In this document: piece by piece, positions 42,785 through 53,358 of the stretch | How the letters are laid out: every line of letters begins with the position of its first letter | Position numbering within the stretch: the first letter of the stretch is position 1 | Origin: Rikenellaceae bacterium | GTDB taxonomy: Bacteria; Bacteroidota; Bacteroidia; Bacteroidales; Rikenellaceae | DNA length: 64,000 bases | Reading direction: 5' to 3' | Assembly: GCA_015059965.1 (NCBI GenBank) | Contig: SUZM01000012.1 | Coordinates: forward strand, 1-64,000 | The notes under the pieces: model-generated | What the model saw: only the letters and a program-made list of their open reading frames with translations | Told to the model about the DNA's origin: nothing | Databases searched by the model: none | Program-made: the position numbers and the translations under genes

Positions 42785-43276
42785 ATGGAGACTCTGCTTT
42801 TGATCTTGGCCGTGGTGCTGACCGTAGTCGGCATTGCGGGGTGTATTCTTCCGGGGCTGCCCGGAACGGTGCTCAGTTATGCCGCGCTGCTCTGCTGCTA
42901 TGGGTGCGATACGACCCTGCTGACCCCTACGCAGTTGTGGGTGTGGGCCGGAGTGAGTGTGGTGGTGATGGCGCTGGACTATGTGTTGCCGGCCTATATG
43001 ACCAAGCTCTTCGGCGGTTCGCGGGCCAGCGCCATCGGAGCCATCATCGGCCTCTTTGCCGGGATCTTCTTTACCCCCGTAGGGATGCTGATGGGCAGCT
43101 TCCTGGGGGCCGTGATCGGTGAGATGCTGCACGATAATAGCGACCCGGCACGCGCCCTGAAGGCCGGTGTGGGCTCCTTCATCGCCTTCATTACCGGTAC
43201 GGGAATCAAACTCTTCGCCTCGCTCTGGATGATGCTGATCGTCTTCCGAGAGTTGGCCGCCGCCCTCGGCGTATAG
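42785..43276 (+). CDS. DUF456 membrane protein
   Basis: This 163-residue protein matches the DUF456 family, small four- or five-helix membrane proteins. The N-terminal repeat VVLTVVGIAGCILPGLPGTVLSYAALL contains the family's GLPG-type motif, and GLFAGIFFTPVGMLMGSFLGAVIGE is the glycine-rich second half, suggestive of internal duplication. Function is unknown. It precedes the M16 protease gene by 39 bp and may share its promoter. Confidence 0.85.
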   Translation: METLLLILAVVLTVVGIAGCILPGLPGTVLSYAALLCCYGCDTTLLTPTQLWVWAGVSVVVMALDYVLPAYMTKLFGGSRASAIGAIIGLFAGIFFTPVGMLMGSFLGAVIGEMLHDNSDPARALKAGVGSFIAFITGTGIKLFASLWMMLIVFRELAAALGV

Positions 43277-43315
43277 GCTGCTTAACGAATCCAACCAATT
43301 AAAAAATTTATACTT

Positions 43316-46219
43316 ATGAAAAGAAACCTGTTCATGCTGTTCGCTGCCGTGGCAATGCTCTTTGTCTCGTGTAGCAAGTACCGTTACGAGGAGGTAAAGG
43401 GCGACCCGATGCAGAGTCGCATCTATACCCTCGACAACGGCTTGAAGGTCTATATGACCGTAAACAAAGATCTGCCGCGCATCCAAACTTACATCGCTGT
43501 GCGCGTGGGAGCGAAGAATGACCCGATTGAGACGACGGGTCTGGCCCACTACTTCGAGCACCTGATGTTCAAGGGTAGCGAAAAGTTCGGCACGCAGAAC
43601 TACGCTGAGGAGAAGCCCCTCTTGGATGAGATCGAGCGCCTCTTCGAGATCTACCGCCTGACGGAGGACAATGCCGAGCGCAAGGCGCTCTACGCCCAGA
43701 TTGACTCGGTGTCGCAGCTCGCCTCGAAGTTCTCGATTCCCAACGAGTATGATAAACTGATGGCCTCGATCGGAGCCTCGGGCACCAATGCCTGGACCTC
43801 GCAGGACGAGACCGTCTATACGGAGGATATCCCCTCGAATCAGATTGAGAATTGGGCCAAGATTCAGTCTGACCGCTTCATGAACAACGTGATTCGCGGC
43901 TTCCACACCGAGTTGGAGACCGTCTATGAGGAGTACAACATGTCGCTTACGCGCGATGGCAACAAGGCTTACTATGGTCTACTGGAGCTCCTCTTCCCGA
44001 ACCACCCCTATGGTCAGCACACCGTTTTGGGCTTTGCCGACCACCTGAAGAACCCCTCGATCACCAACATCAAGAACTACTACCGCACCTACTATGTGCC
44101 CAACAATATGGCCATCTGTCTCTCGGGTGATTTCGATCCCGAAGAGATGATCGCCATTATTGACAAGTATTTTGGGGTTATGAAGCCAAATGAGAACCTG
44201 CCGAAGTTCGAGATTCCGGCCGAGGAGCCCATCACCAGCCCCAAACTCAAGGAGGTTTATGGCCTGGAGGCTCCGTTCCTCTACCTGGGCTGGCCCATTG
44301 AGGGCGATGCCAACTCGACTGATGCCGAGCTGTTGCAGCTGGTGGCTTCGCTGCTTTCGAATGGCAAGTGCGGCCTCATTGACGTGGATATTGATCAGCA
44401 GCAGAAGCTGCTCTACTCGGGCGCCTTTGAGGTGGTGAATGCCGACCACGGAGCCCTGGTGCTGGCCGGTTACCCGAAGCAGGGCCAGTCGCTTGAGGAG
44501 GTGAAGGCCCTGCTGATGGCCGAGGTCGAGAAGCTCTGCAAGGGCGAGTTCGACGAGTCGCTGCTCAAATCGACCATCTCGAACCTGAAGCGCAACGAGA
44601 TGGAGTCGATGGAGGAGAACGACGGTCGCGCCATGGCCTTTGTAAACTCCTTTATCAACGGCTCTGATTGGGCCGATGAGGTGACGGCCCTCGATCGTCT
44701 GAGCCGTATCACCAAGGAGCAGGTGGTGGCTTGGGCTGTGAAGACCCTCAAGCCCGAGGGCTATGTCGAGTTGCGCAAGCTGCAGGGCGAGGATCTCTCG
44801 CAGGTGAAGATCGAGAAACCCGAGATTACCCCCATCTCGGCCAACCGCGATGCCGTGAGCGACTTCCTTTCGGAGGTGAAGGCCTCGGAGGTGAAGCCCA
44901 TCGAGCCTCTCTTCTACGACTTTGAGCGCGATCTGCAGAAACTCTCGATGAAGCAGGATCTGGAGCTGCTCTATAAAGAGAATACCACCAACGAGCTCTT
45001 CGATCTGAACTATGTATACGACTTCGGTGTGTTGACCGATCCCGCATTGACCGTTGCAACCCGTTACTTCTCGCTGCTGGGTACCGATGAGAAGTCGCTT
45101 GAGGCGATTCAGCGTGCCTTCTACGACCTGGCCTGCGACTTCTCGCTCATGGCCACCGATACGCGCATCTATATGTCGATCTCGGGTCTGGCCGACAATA
45201 TGGAGGCAGCTGTGGCCCTGGCCGAGGAGTATCTGGCCAAGGTTGAGGGGAATGAGGCGGTGCTCGAGGAGCTGAAGCGCGATATCCTGAAGGAGCGTGC
45301 CGATGGTAAGTTCTCGCAGCAGGTGAACTACGCAGCCCTCTCGCAGTATGTATACTACGGCCCGGAGAAGATTCGTGCCACGACCCTCACCAACAAGCAG
45401 TTGGAGGCCCTTTCGTCGGAGGAACTGCTGGCAAAGATCAAGTCGCTGAAGGAGATTCGTCACCGGGTGATGTACTATGGCCCGCTGAGCGGAAATGAGG
45501 TGGTTGAGAAGCTCAACACGCTGCATCGCACCGGTGAGGAGCTTATGCAGGTGGAGCGCAAGGAGTACCCCTTCCGCAAGACCCCCGCGAGTGAGGTCTA
45601 TCTGGCCCAGTACGATGCCAAGCAGATCTACTACATGCAGTTTACCAATCTGGAGCGCCCGACCGACGTGAAGGACGATGCCATTATTCAGCTCTATAAC
45701 GACTACTTTGGTGGCGGCATGAATGCTATCGTCTTCCAGGAGATGCGTGAGGCGCGAGCCTTGGCCTACTCGTCGTATGCCTACCTGAGCGAGGGTCGCC
45801 ATGTGGGTGATCCCTACCTCTACTACGCCTTCATCGCCACCCAGAACGATAAGATGCGCACCGCCATTGAGGCCTTTGACGAGATCATCAACCGAATGCC
45901 CGAGTCGGAGGCCGCCTTCGAACTTGCCAAGCGTGCCATTCTGGGTAACATCGTCTCGACCCGCCCCATCAAGTCGGATATTCTGTGGCTCTACCTCAGC
46001 GCCTTGGATAAGGGTACTCTGGTAAATCGCCAAAAGTCCATCTATGAGCAGGTGCAGAACCTGACTCTCCAGGATGTCGTGGCCTTCCAGAAGGAGTGGA
46101 TCAAGGATCGTCCCTACGTCTACTGTGTATTGGGCGACAAGAACGATATCGACATGGCCTATCTGCGTACCCTGGGTCCCGTGAAGGAGCTTTCGCAGGA
46201 GGAGATCTTTGGCTACTAA
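43316..46219 (+). CDS. M16-family (insulinase-like) lipoprotein protease
   Basis: This 967-residue protein is an M16 metallopeptidase with a lipoprotein signal, MLFVSCSKYRYEEV, whose Cys would be lipidated. Residues ~20-500 form the catalytic half: HYFEHLMF is the inverted HxxEH zinc motif near residue 80, with the further Glu ligand in TELETVYEEY. The C-terminal half (~500-967) lacks an equivalent motif and is the usual inactive partner. It should act in the periplasm or on the outer membrane, degrading short or misfolded polypeptides. It ends in a bidirectional terminator shared with uvrB. Confidence 0.93.
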   Translation: MKRNLFMLFAAVAMLFVSCSKYRYEEVKGDPMQSRIYTLDNGLKVYMTVNKDLPRIQTYIAVRVGAKNDPIETTGLAHYFEHLMFKGSEKFGTQNYAEEKPLLDEIERLFEIYRLTEDNAERKALYAQIDSVSQLASKFSIPNEYDKLMASIGASGTNAWTSQDETVYTEDIPSNQIENWAKIQSDRFMNNVIRGFHTELETVYEEYNMSLTRDGNKAYYGLLELLFPNHPYGQHTVLGFADHLKNPSITNIKNYYRTYYVPNNMAICLSGDFDPEEMIAIIDKYFGVMKPNENLPKFEIPAEEPITSPKLKEVYGLEAPFLYLGWPIEGDANSTDAELLQLVASLLSNGKCGLIDVDIDQQQKLLYSGAFEVVNADHGALVLAGYPKQGQSLEEVKALLMAEVEKLCKGEFDESLLKSTISNLKRNEMESMEENDGRAMAFVNSFINGSDWADEVTALDRLSRITKEQVVAWAVKTLKPEGYVELRKLQGEDLSQVKIEKPEITPISANRDAVSDFLSEVKASEVKPIEPLFYDFERDLQKLSMKQDLELLYKENTTNELFDLNYVYDFGVLTDPALTVATRYFSLLGTDEKSLEAIQRAFYDLACDFSLMATDTRIYMSISGLADNMEAAVALAEEYLAKVEGNEAVLEELKRDILKERADGKFSQQVNYAALSQYVYYGPEKIRATTLTNKQLEALSSEELLAKIKSLKEIRHRVMYYGPLSGNEVVEKLNTLHRTGEELMQVERKEYPFRKTPASEVYLAQYDAKQIYYMQFTNLERPTDVKDDAIIQLYNDYFGGGMNAIVFQEMREARALAYSSYAYLSEGRHVGDPYLYYAFIATQNDKMRTAIEAFDEIINRMPESEAAFELAKRAILGNIVSTRPIKSDILWLYLSALDKGTLVNRQKSIYEQVQNLTLQDVVAFQKEWIKDRPYVYCVLGDKNDIDMAYLRTLGPVKELSQEEIFGY

Positions 46220-46248
46220 TGCAGAATCCGGGGAGAACCCTAATCCCC

Positions 46249-46289
46249 AAATGAAAAGAGCGAACTCAACCGGTTCGCTCTTTTCATTT
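46249..46289. terminator. bidirectional terminator between M16 gene and uvrB
   Basis: A 17-bp perfect stem AAATGAAAAGAGCGAAC/GTTCGCTCTTTTCATTT (46249-46265 with 46273-46289) has A- and T-rich outer ends. It serves two convergent genes. Confidence 0.88.
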
Positions 46290-46301
46290 GTCGTATTTGG
46301 C

Positions 46302-48347
46302 TCAATGCTCCTTCTCGGTTCGGATGCGGATCAGGTCGTACATCCTGTCGCGCAGTTTGGCGGCGCGGATGAAGTCGAGCTCCTTGGCTGCGGCCTCCAT
46401 TTGGCGGCGGGTCTCGTCGATCTGGTTGTCCAGAGCCGTAATGGAGACAGCAGCGTAGCTCCCCTCGGTGTCGGCCACCCGGCCCGGAGAGACTGCAGGG
46501 CGCAGATCGTACTCCACGGCCTCGTTTTGCGGAGCCTTTGAGGCGAGCAGTTGGCTCTGGCCCGAACCGCTCTTCACGGCCTGGCGGGGCAGTTGCTCGT
46601 GTTCCATGTTGTATTGCAGCTGGATGGCGCGGCGGCGGTTGCTCTGCTCAATGGTGCGGCGCATCGAGTCGGTCATCACGTCGGCGTAGAGGATCACCCG
46701 TCCCTCGGGGTGGCGGGCCGCACGCCCGGCGATCTGAGTCAGCGAGCGTACATTGCGCAGAAAACCCTCCTTGTCGGCATCGAGGATTGCCACCAGGGCC
46801 ACCTCGGGAAGGTCCAACCCCTCGCGCAGGAGGTTTACGCCGATCAGCACATCGAACAGGCCGCCACGCAGATCCTCCAGAATCTGAATACGCTCCAGGG
46901 TATCGACATCCGAGTGGATATAGCGGTTGCGAATCCCCACGCGGTCGAAATATTTTGAGAGCTCCTCGGCCATGCGTTTGGTGATGGTCGTGACGAGTAC
47001 TTTGTCGTCGCGGCGGGCGCAGCGCTCAATCTCCTCGATCAGATTGTCGATCTGCCCTTCGGTGCGGCGCACCTCCATCGGAGGGTCGATGAGTCCCGTG
47101 GGGCGGATCAGCTGTTCGACCACCACCCCTTCGCTCTTCTCCAATTCGTAGTCGGCCGGTGTGGCGCTCACATAGATCGCGGGGCCCATCAGCTGCTCGA
47201 ACTCCTCGAAACGCAGCGGACGGTTGTCGCGGGCTGCCGGGAGGCGGAATCCATACTCCACCAGATTCTCCTTGCGGGCGCGGTCGCCTCCGAACATGGC
47301 ATGTACCTGCGGCAGGGTTACATGGCTCTCGTCGATCACCAGCAGGTAGTCCTCCGGGAAGTAGTCCAGCAGACAGAAGGGGCGTGATCCCTCGGCCCGC
47401 CCGTCGAAGTAGCGCGAATAGTTTTCGATACCGGGGCAGTAGCCCAACTCTTTGATCATCTCCACGTCGTACTCCACCCGCTGTTTGATGCGTCGGGCCT
47501 CCACAGGACGGTCGGCCTGCTCGAAAAATTCGATCTGACGTCCCAGGTCGAGGTAGATCTGCTGCACGGCGCGGTGGATGCGCTCCTTGGTGGTTACGAA
47601 GAGTGAGGTGGGGTAGAGGGTCAGCTCCTCCAAGGAGTGAAGCCGCTGGCCGCTCAGGGGGTCGATCACCTGAATCGACTCCACCTCGTCGTCGAAGAAC
47701 GAGACTCGGAAGCATTGGTTGCCAAACTCCCCGAAGGCGGCCATGATGTCGATCGTGTCGCCATTTACGCGGAAGGTGGCGGGCGTAAGTTCGCGCTCGG
47801 TGCGCGTATAGAGGGCCTCGACCAGGCGGTAGAGGAACTGTTTGTAGTTGATCGTCTCCCCCACGCGGATGCGCACGGCCGTGGCGTGGAAATCTTCGGG
47901 ATTTCCGCAACCGTAGAGGCACGACACGCTCGACACGACGATCACATCGCGGCGCCCCGAGAGGAGGGTGGCCGTGGTGCTCAGACGCATCTTTTCGATC
48001 TCGGAATTGATCGAGAGATCCTTCTCAATGTAGGTGTCGCTTGCGGGGAGGTAGGCCTCGGGCTGGTAGTAGTCGTAGTAGGAGACGAAGTACTCGACTG
48101 CATTTTCGGGGAAGAAGTTCTTGAACTCGCCGTAGAGCTGCGCCGCGAGGGTCTTGTTGTGGCTCAGGACCAGAGTCGGGCGGTTCAGATTTCGGATCAC
48201 ATTGGCTACGGTAAAGGTCTTTCCCGATCCGGTGATGCCAAGCAGGGTGTTGTGCATCGAGCCCCCCTTGATGGAGCGGGTAAGCTGCTCGATGGCCTGC
48301 GGCTGATCCCCCGTCGGGGCGTATTCCGAAACCAGTTTGAAATCCAT
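46302..48347 (-). CDS. uvrB: excinuclease ABC subunit B
   Basis: This 681-residue protein is UvrB, the damage-verifying helicase-like subunit of nucleotide excision repair. Walker A GITGSGKTFT lies near residue 40, the beta-hairpin includes YFVSYYDYYQPEAY, Walker B is VIDESHVTLPQ, and the C-terminal UVR domain contains IDETRRQMEAAAKELDFIRAA (UvrA/UvrC contact). Length is normal. It ends at the bidirectional terminator. A short gap with a GAATTC-rich stretch separates it from the ClC gene, both on the minus strand. Confidence 0.97.
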   Translation of the reverse strand: MDFKLVSEYAPTGDQPQAIEQLTRSIKGGSMHNTLLGITGSGKTFTVANVIRNLNRPTLVLSHNKTLAAQLYGEFKNFFPENAVEYFVSYYDYYQPEAYLPASDTYIEKDLSINSEIEKMRLSTTATLLSGRRDVIVVSSVSCLYGCGNPEDFHATAVRIRVGETINYKQFLYRLVEALYTRTERELTPATFRVNGDTIDIMAAFGEFGNQCFRVSFFDDEVESIQVIDPLSGQRLHSLEELTLYPTSLFVTTKERIHRAVQQIYLDLGRQIEFFEQADRPVEARRIKQRVEYDVEMIKELGYCPGIENYSRYFDGRAEGSRPFCLLDYFPEDYLLVIDESHVTLPQVHAMFGGDRARKENLVEYGFRLPAARDNRPLRFEEFEQLMGPAIYVSATPADYELEKSEGVVVEQLIRPTGLIDPPMEVRRTEGQIDNLIEEIERCARRDDKVLVTTITKRMAEELSKYFDRVGIRNRYIHSDVDTLERIQILEDLRGGLFDVLIGVNLLREGLDLPEVALVAILDADKEGFLRNVRSLTQIAGRAARHPEGRVILYADVMTDSMRRTIEQSNRRRAIQLQYNMEHEQLPRQAVKSGSGQSQLLASKAPQNEAVEYDLRPAVSPGRVADTEGSYAAVSITALDNQIDETRRQMEAAAKELDFIRAAKLRDRMYDLIRIRTEKEH

Positions 48348-48451
48348 AGTCTACAAAGATTCAAATCATTCAAAATAGGGCTTGTCTGCCATACGGTTCA
48401 AATCGAATATCCCAAGCGACAAGGAATTCATTTTGAATTTTGAATTCAGGT

Positions 48452-50281
48452 TTACTGTCCTATCTTCACCAATTGTTCGCGGTAGGCGTTCAGGATTCTC
48501 GATTTGGAGATGAATCCGCGGTAGTGGTTCTCCTTATCGACCACCGGAAGCATCCAGGTGTGGTTCTCCTCGAAGCGGGGCAGGACACTGCGAATCTGCT
48601 CATGCAGGAGGATCTTGTCGGCCGGCTGGATCATGTAGTTCAGGATCGAACGATCGTACTTCTCGGTCTTGAACATATCCTCGCGCAGATCGTCGAGCTG
48701 CACGACACCCAGCAGGTGCTCCTCCTCATCCAAAACCGGGAAGATGTTGCGACGGGCCGAGGAGATGATGCGGACCACATCGCCCAGGGTCTGTTGGGTG
48801 GTCAGGGGCAGGAAATCGGTCTCCATCAGCTCTTCGAGTTTCAGGAAGACCAGCACCGAGACATCCTTGTCGGTGGTGAGCAACTCGCCATTCATGCGCA
48901 GCTGCTTGGTGTAGATCGAGTCGGGATCGAAGTAATAGCCCACGGCAAAGGAGATGCAGGCGGTAATCATCAGCGGGATGAAGAGCCCATAGCCGTTCGA
49001 GAGCTCGGCAATCAGGAAGATCGAGGTGAGCGGTGCCTTCATTACGCTCGCCATCACGCCGGCCATGCCAACCAGCGTGAACGAGACTACCGAGATGGGC
49101 TGCCAGTCGAGCCATTGGACCAGCGTGGCGTTGTAGATCAGGGCCACGATGGCACCCAGGAAGGCTCCCACGAAGAGCGACGGCGCGAAGGTTCCGCCCA
49201 CACCGCCTGCGGCATTGGTCGTGGCCATCGTCACCACCTTGATGAACATGGTGGCGATCACGAAGAGGATCACCACCCATTCGATGGTCCGGAAACGGTA
49301 GAAGAGCGAGTTGTCGAACAGGGTCTCTGCCTTGCCGTGCATCAGGGCCATAAAGCCCTCGTAGCCTTCACCGTAGAGGGGCGGGAACATGAAGATCAAC
49401 ACTCCCAAGACTACGCCGGCCAGGGCCCAGCGCTTGTATTGGCTCTTGATTCCCTTGAAGAAGGTGCCCACCTTCGAGTTTACGGAGGTGAAGTAGTAGG
49501 ACATGGCGGCACACAGTACGCCCAGCAGGACGAAGAGCGGGATCTGATTCAGGGCAAAGGCGTCGGCGGCGGTGATCTGCACAGCCAGGATAGGCGAGAA
49601 TCCGCGGAAGACGAAGGCCACGGAGGCGGCCGATACCGAGGAGATCAGCAGCGGGGTGATGGAGCCTGCCGTGAGGTCCAGCATCAGGATCTCCAAAACG
49701 AAGACCACACCCGTGATCGGGGCCTTGAAGATGGCCGAGAGGGCGGCACCGGCGCCACAACAGAGCAGCAGGGTGGTCTGTCGGTAGTTCAGGCGGGTCA
49801 TCCGCGCGACATTCGATCCGATGGCAGCTCCCGTCAGTACGATCGGGGCCTCGGGACCCACCGAACCACCGAAGCCGATGGTCGTGGCACCTCCCACGAT
49901 CGAGGTCCAGCAGTTGTGGCGGGCGATGTGCGAGTTGCGGCTCGACATGGCGTAGAGCACGCGTGTGACTCCCTCCGAGATGTTGTCCTTGACGATGTAT
50001 TTCACGAAGAGGGTCGCCAGGATGATACCCATAGCGGGGAAGATCAGGAAGAGGAAGTTGGCTTTGTCAACCGGGAACCAATCGACCAACCCCTCCTTGA
50101 TGCCGTGCAGCAGCATCTCGAAGAGGATGGTGCCGAAGCCGGCCACCACACCCACGATAACGGCCAGCACCATCATCATCTGGCGCTCGCTCAGTCGCTT
50201 GCTCTGCTGCAGAAACCAGCTGTAGAACTCCTCGCCACTCACAAATTCTATGGCTCGCTTTATTTTGGCTTTTATGTTCAT
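48452..50281 (-). CDS. ClC-family chloride channel/transporter with CBS domains
   Basis: This ~609-residue protein is a ClC chloride transporter. GGSVGPEAPIVLTGAAIGS contains the selectivity-filter GxxGxExP-type motif, and GGVGGTFAPSLFVGAFLGA matches the GGVFAPSL-type helix. About ten to fourteen membrane helices are followed by two CBS domains (from ~475 on; DFLPLTTQQTLGDVVRII and YMIQPADKILLHEQIRSV). I start at the ATG 50281 (MNIKAK), preceded by GGAG; the track start at 50341 lies inside trpS. It follows trpS by 22 bp and is probably co-transcribed with it. Confidence 0.93.
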   Translation of the reverse strand: MNIKAKIKRAIEFVSGEEFYSWFLQQSKRLSERQMMMVLAVIVGVVAGFGTILFEMLLHGIKEGLVDWFPVDKANFLFLIFPAMGIILATLFVKYIVKDNISEGVTRVLYAMSSRNSHIARHNCWTSIVGGATTIGFGGSVGPEAPIVLTGAAIGSNVARMTRLNYRQTTLLLCCGAGAALSAIFKAPITGVVFVLEILMLDLTAGSITPLLISSVSAASVAFVFRGFSPILAVQITAADAFALNQIPLFVLLGVLCAAMSYYFTSVNSKVGTFFKGIKSQYKRWALAGVVLGVLIFMFPPLYGEGYEGFMALMHGKAETLFDNSLFYRFRTIEWVVILFVIATMFIKVVTMATTNAAGGVGGTFAPSLFVGAFLGAIVALIYNATLVQWLDWQPISVVSFTLVGMAGVMASVMKAPLTSIFLIAELSNGYGLFIPLMITACISFAVGYYFDPDSIYTKQLRMNGELLTTDKDVSVLVFLKLEELMETDFLPLTTQQTLGDVVRIISSARRNIFPVLDEEEHLLGVVQLDDLREDMFKTEKYDRSILNYMIQPADKILLHEQIRSVLPRFEENHTWMLPVVDKENHYRGFISKSRILNAYREQLVKIGQ

Positions 50282-50303
50282 AATCCTGCTCCGGACAATC
50301 GGG

Positions 50304-51536
<1,233 letters not shown>

Positions 51537-51544
51537 TTAATCTG

Positions 51545-51552
51545 CAAAAATA
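51545..51552 (-). promoter_or_regulatory. -7 box of trpS-ClC operon
   Basis: Minus strand TATTTTTG matches TAnnTTTG, about 105 bases before the trpS ATG. The 358-bp gap 51441-51798 holds this and the oxyR promoter, and no gene. Confidence 0.62.
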
Positions 51553-51605
51553 GAAATTTTCGTGTGATTCCGCCAATTTTGGTGGGATTATATCAGTTTT
51601 TTTTA

Positions 51606-51613
51606 TAACTTTG
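51606..51613 (+). promoter_or_regulatory. -7 box of oxyR
   Basis: Plus strand TAACTTTG matches TAnnTTTG, preceded by a T-run. It implies a long (~180-base) leader before the oxyR ATG. Confidence 0.62.
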
Positions 51614-51798
51614 CTGGACCAAGGATGAAAAACCGAATAGAAAGAGGGCGGAGAACCACATCGAAACCGATCCCGAAAGCGGAATAAAAACAGACAAAAC
51701 CCAGAATAGAAAACACTGATCAAAGGGCATGTTGCGGAGGGGGTGTTCCGACCTCTGCGGAGCCTGCCCGGATTCGTACTCTAAAATTCGATAACGAT

Positions 51799-52695
51799 AT
51801 GACTATCATTCAACTCGAATACCTCTTGGCTGTGGCCAATTGCGGCAGTTTTTCGCTGGCCGCCGAACACTGCTTCGTTACGCAGCCCTCGCTCTCGATG
51901 CAGATCAAATCGCTCGAGGAGGAGCTCGGAGTCATCCTGCTCGATCGCACCAAAAAACCGGTCATCGCCACCCAGGCCGGCGAGGTGGTCATTGAGAAGG
52001 CCCGTGAGGCTTTGAAGGCCTACCACAACATCAAGGAGTCGGTGGCCGAATTGAAGGGGGAGACGGCCGGTAAGTTGCGCCTGGGTGTCATCCCGACCAT
52101 CGCTCCCTATCTTTTGCACAAGTTTATCCCCACCTTTGTGCGCGACTATCCGAAGGTGGAGCTCGAGATCTCGGAGATGAAGACTCCCGATATCATCGAG
52201 GCCCTGAAGCGCGACAAGCTCGATGCCGCCATTGTGGCCGGCGGAACCTGCGGCGAGGGGATCTCGGAGCATGAACTCTTCAGCGATCGGTTCCACGTCT
52301 ACGTCTCGCAGCACAATCCGCTCTATGAGCGCACGAACATCCGCATCGAGGATATCGACATGAAGGACCTTATTCTGCTGAGTGCCGGCAACTGCCTGCG
52401 CGACCAGGTGATCGAGCTCTGCCAGGCCAAGCGTGCCGTCCCCTCGCACTACACCTTCGAGTCGGGCTCTTTGGAGACGCTGATGCGCATCGTGGACTCC
52501 ACGCGTTGCCTGACGATTGTCCCGGAGATGGCCGTGGAGTATATCCCCAAGGATCGCCGCAGTCAGCTCAAGCCCCTGCAGCGTGGGACCACCTTCCGCA
52601 AAATAGCCGTGGCAGTTCGTCGCACCTACGTCAAAAACTCGATCGTGAGGGCGCTGATGGAGTCGATCATGGAGTACGCAAAGCCTTTGTTCTGA
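51799..52695 (+). CDS. oxyR: OxyR, LysR-family hydrogen peroxide sensor
   Basis: This 298-residue LysR-type regulator has an N-terminal winged HTH (YLLAVANCGSFSLAAEHCFVTQPSLS) and a C-terminal substrate-like domain. The redox-active pair appears in GNCLRDQVIELC, two cysteines nine residues apart, matching Cys199 and Cys208 of E. coli OxyR. On peroxide exposure these form a disulfide and switch the protein to an activator of antioxidant genes. It is divergent from trpS and monocistronic as far as seen. No target gene is nearby. Confidence 0.94.
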   Translation: MTIIQLEYLLAVANCGSFSLAAEHCFVTQPSLSMQIKSLEEELGVILLDRTKKPVIATQAGEVVIEKAREALKAYHNIKESVAELKGETAGKLRLGVIPTIAPYLLHKFIPTFVRDYPKVELEISEMKTPDIIEALKRDKLDAAIVAGGTCGEGISEHELFSDRFHVYVSQHNPLYERTNIRIEDIDMKDLILLSAGNCLRDQVIELCQAKRAVPSHYTFESGSLETLMRIVDSTRCLTIVPEMAVEYIPKDRRSQLKPLQRGTTFRKIAVAVRRTYVKNSIVRALMESIMEYAKPLF

Positions 52696-52888
52696 TCCGC
52701 TACGCGCTTTTTTTGAAAATCTCGGCCGATTTTTTAGGATCGGCAGTTGTGCGGTGGCCGCCTTTTGGTGTGCCATCGCCTTTTCTTTTTTCTCTCTCCG
52801 TCGCTGCGTTCTGTCTTATTGTGGTAAAATTCGGAGGCTTTTGCGGGCGATTTCACCCTCGAAAATTGCTTTTTTCTGAGAATTTTAT

Positions 52889-52896
52889 TATCTTTG
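52889..52896 (+). promoter_or_regulatory. -7 box of rsfS-ftsH-cdsA
   Basis: Plus strand TATCTTTG, 38 bases before the rsfS ATG. Confidence 0.72.
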
Positions 52897-52933
52897 TCGG
52901 GTTATAAAGATTGTTGTAAGAAGAATACCAAAA

Positions 52934-53293
52934 ATGGAAAATATGGAAAAACTCATAGAGACGATTGTTTCGGCAATTGATGATAAAAAAGGTAAGAATA
53001 TTGTATCGCTTGATTTGAGCGGCTTCGATGGGGCGATCTGCTCCCACTTTGTGGTCTGCAATGCCGACTCCACCACACAGGTGGCGGCGATTGCCGATTC
53101 GGTGGAGGAGAAGGTGCACGAGGTGCTGGGCGAGTGGCCCTGGCGCGTGGAGGGTAAGCAGACGGGCCTGTGGGTGGCCATGGATTATGTGGATGTGGTG
53201 GTACACATCTTCCAGTCCGAACTGCGTGACTTCTATAAACTCGAGGAGCTCTGGGCAGATGCCCCGATGGTGCGCTACGAGTGTGAGCAGTAG
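52934..53293 (+). CDS. rsfS: ribosome silencing factor RsfS
   Basis: This 119-residue protein is RsfS (YbeB), which binds ribosomal protein L14 on the large subunit and blocks subunit joining in slow growth. Typical features are VSLDLSGFDGAICSHFVVCNADSTTQ, then WPWRVEGKQTGLWVAMDYVDVVVHIF and RDFYKLEELWADAP. Length is normal. It heads a run including ftsH, cdsA and psd, as in other Bacteroidota. Confidence 0.95.
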   Translation: MENMEKLIETIVSAIDDKKGKNIVSLDLSGFDGAICSHFVVCNADSTTQVAAIADSVEEKVHEVLGEWPWRVEGKQTGLWVAMDYVDVVVHIFQSELRDFYKLEELWADAPMVRYECEQ

Positions 53294-53358
53294 GTGCTCG
53301 GGCATAAGAAAAAGGGTCTAAAGACCGTTTTTCGTGTGAAATCATTTGAAACAAACGT

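Noticed and set aside
43979-46033. 684-residue minus-strand ORF
   Set aside because: Antisense shadow of the M16 protease, which has clear motifs.
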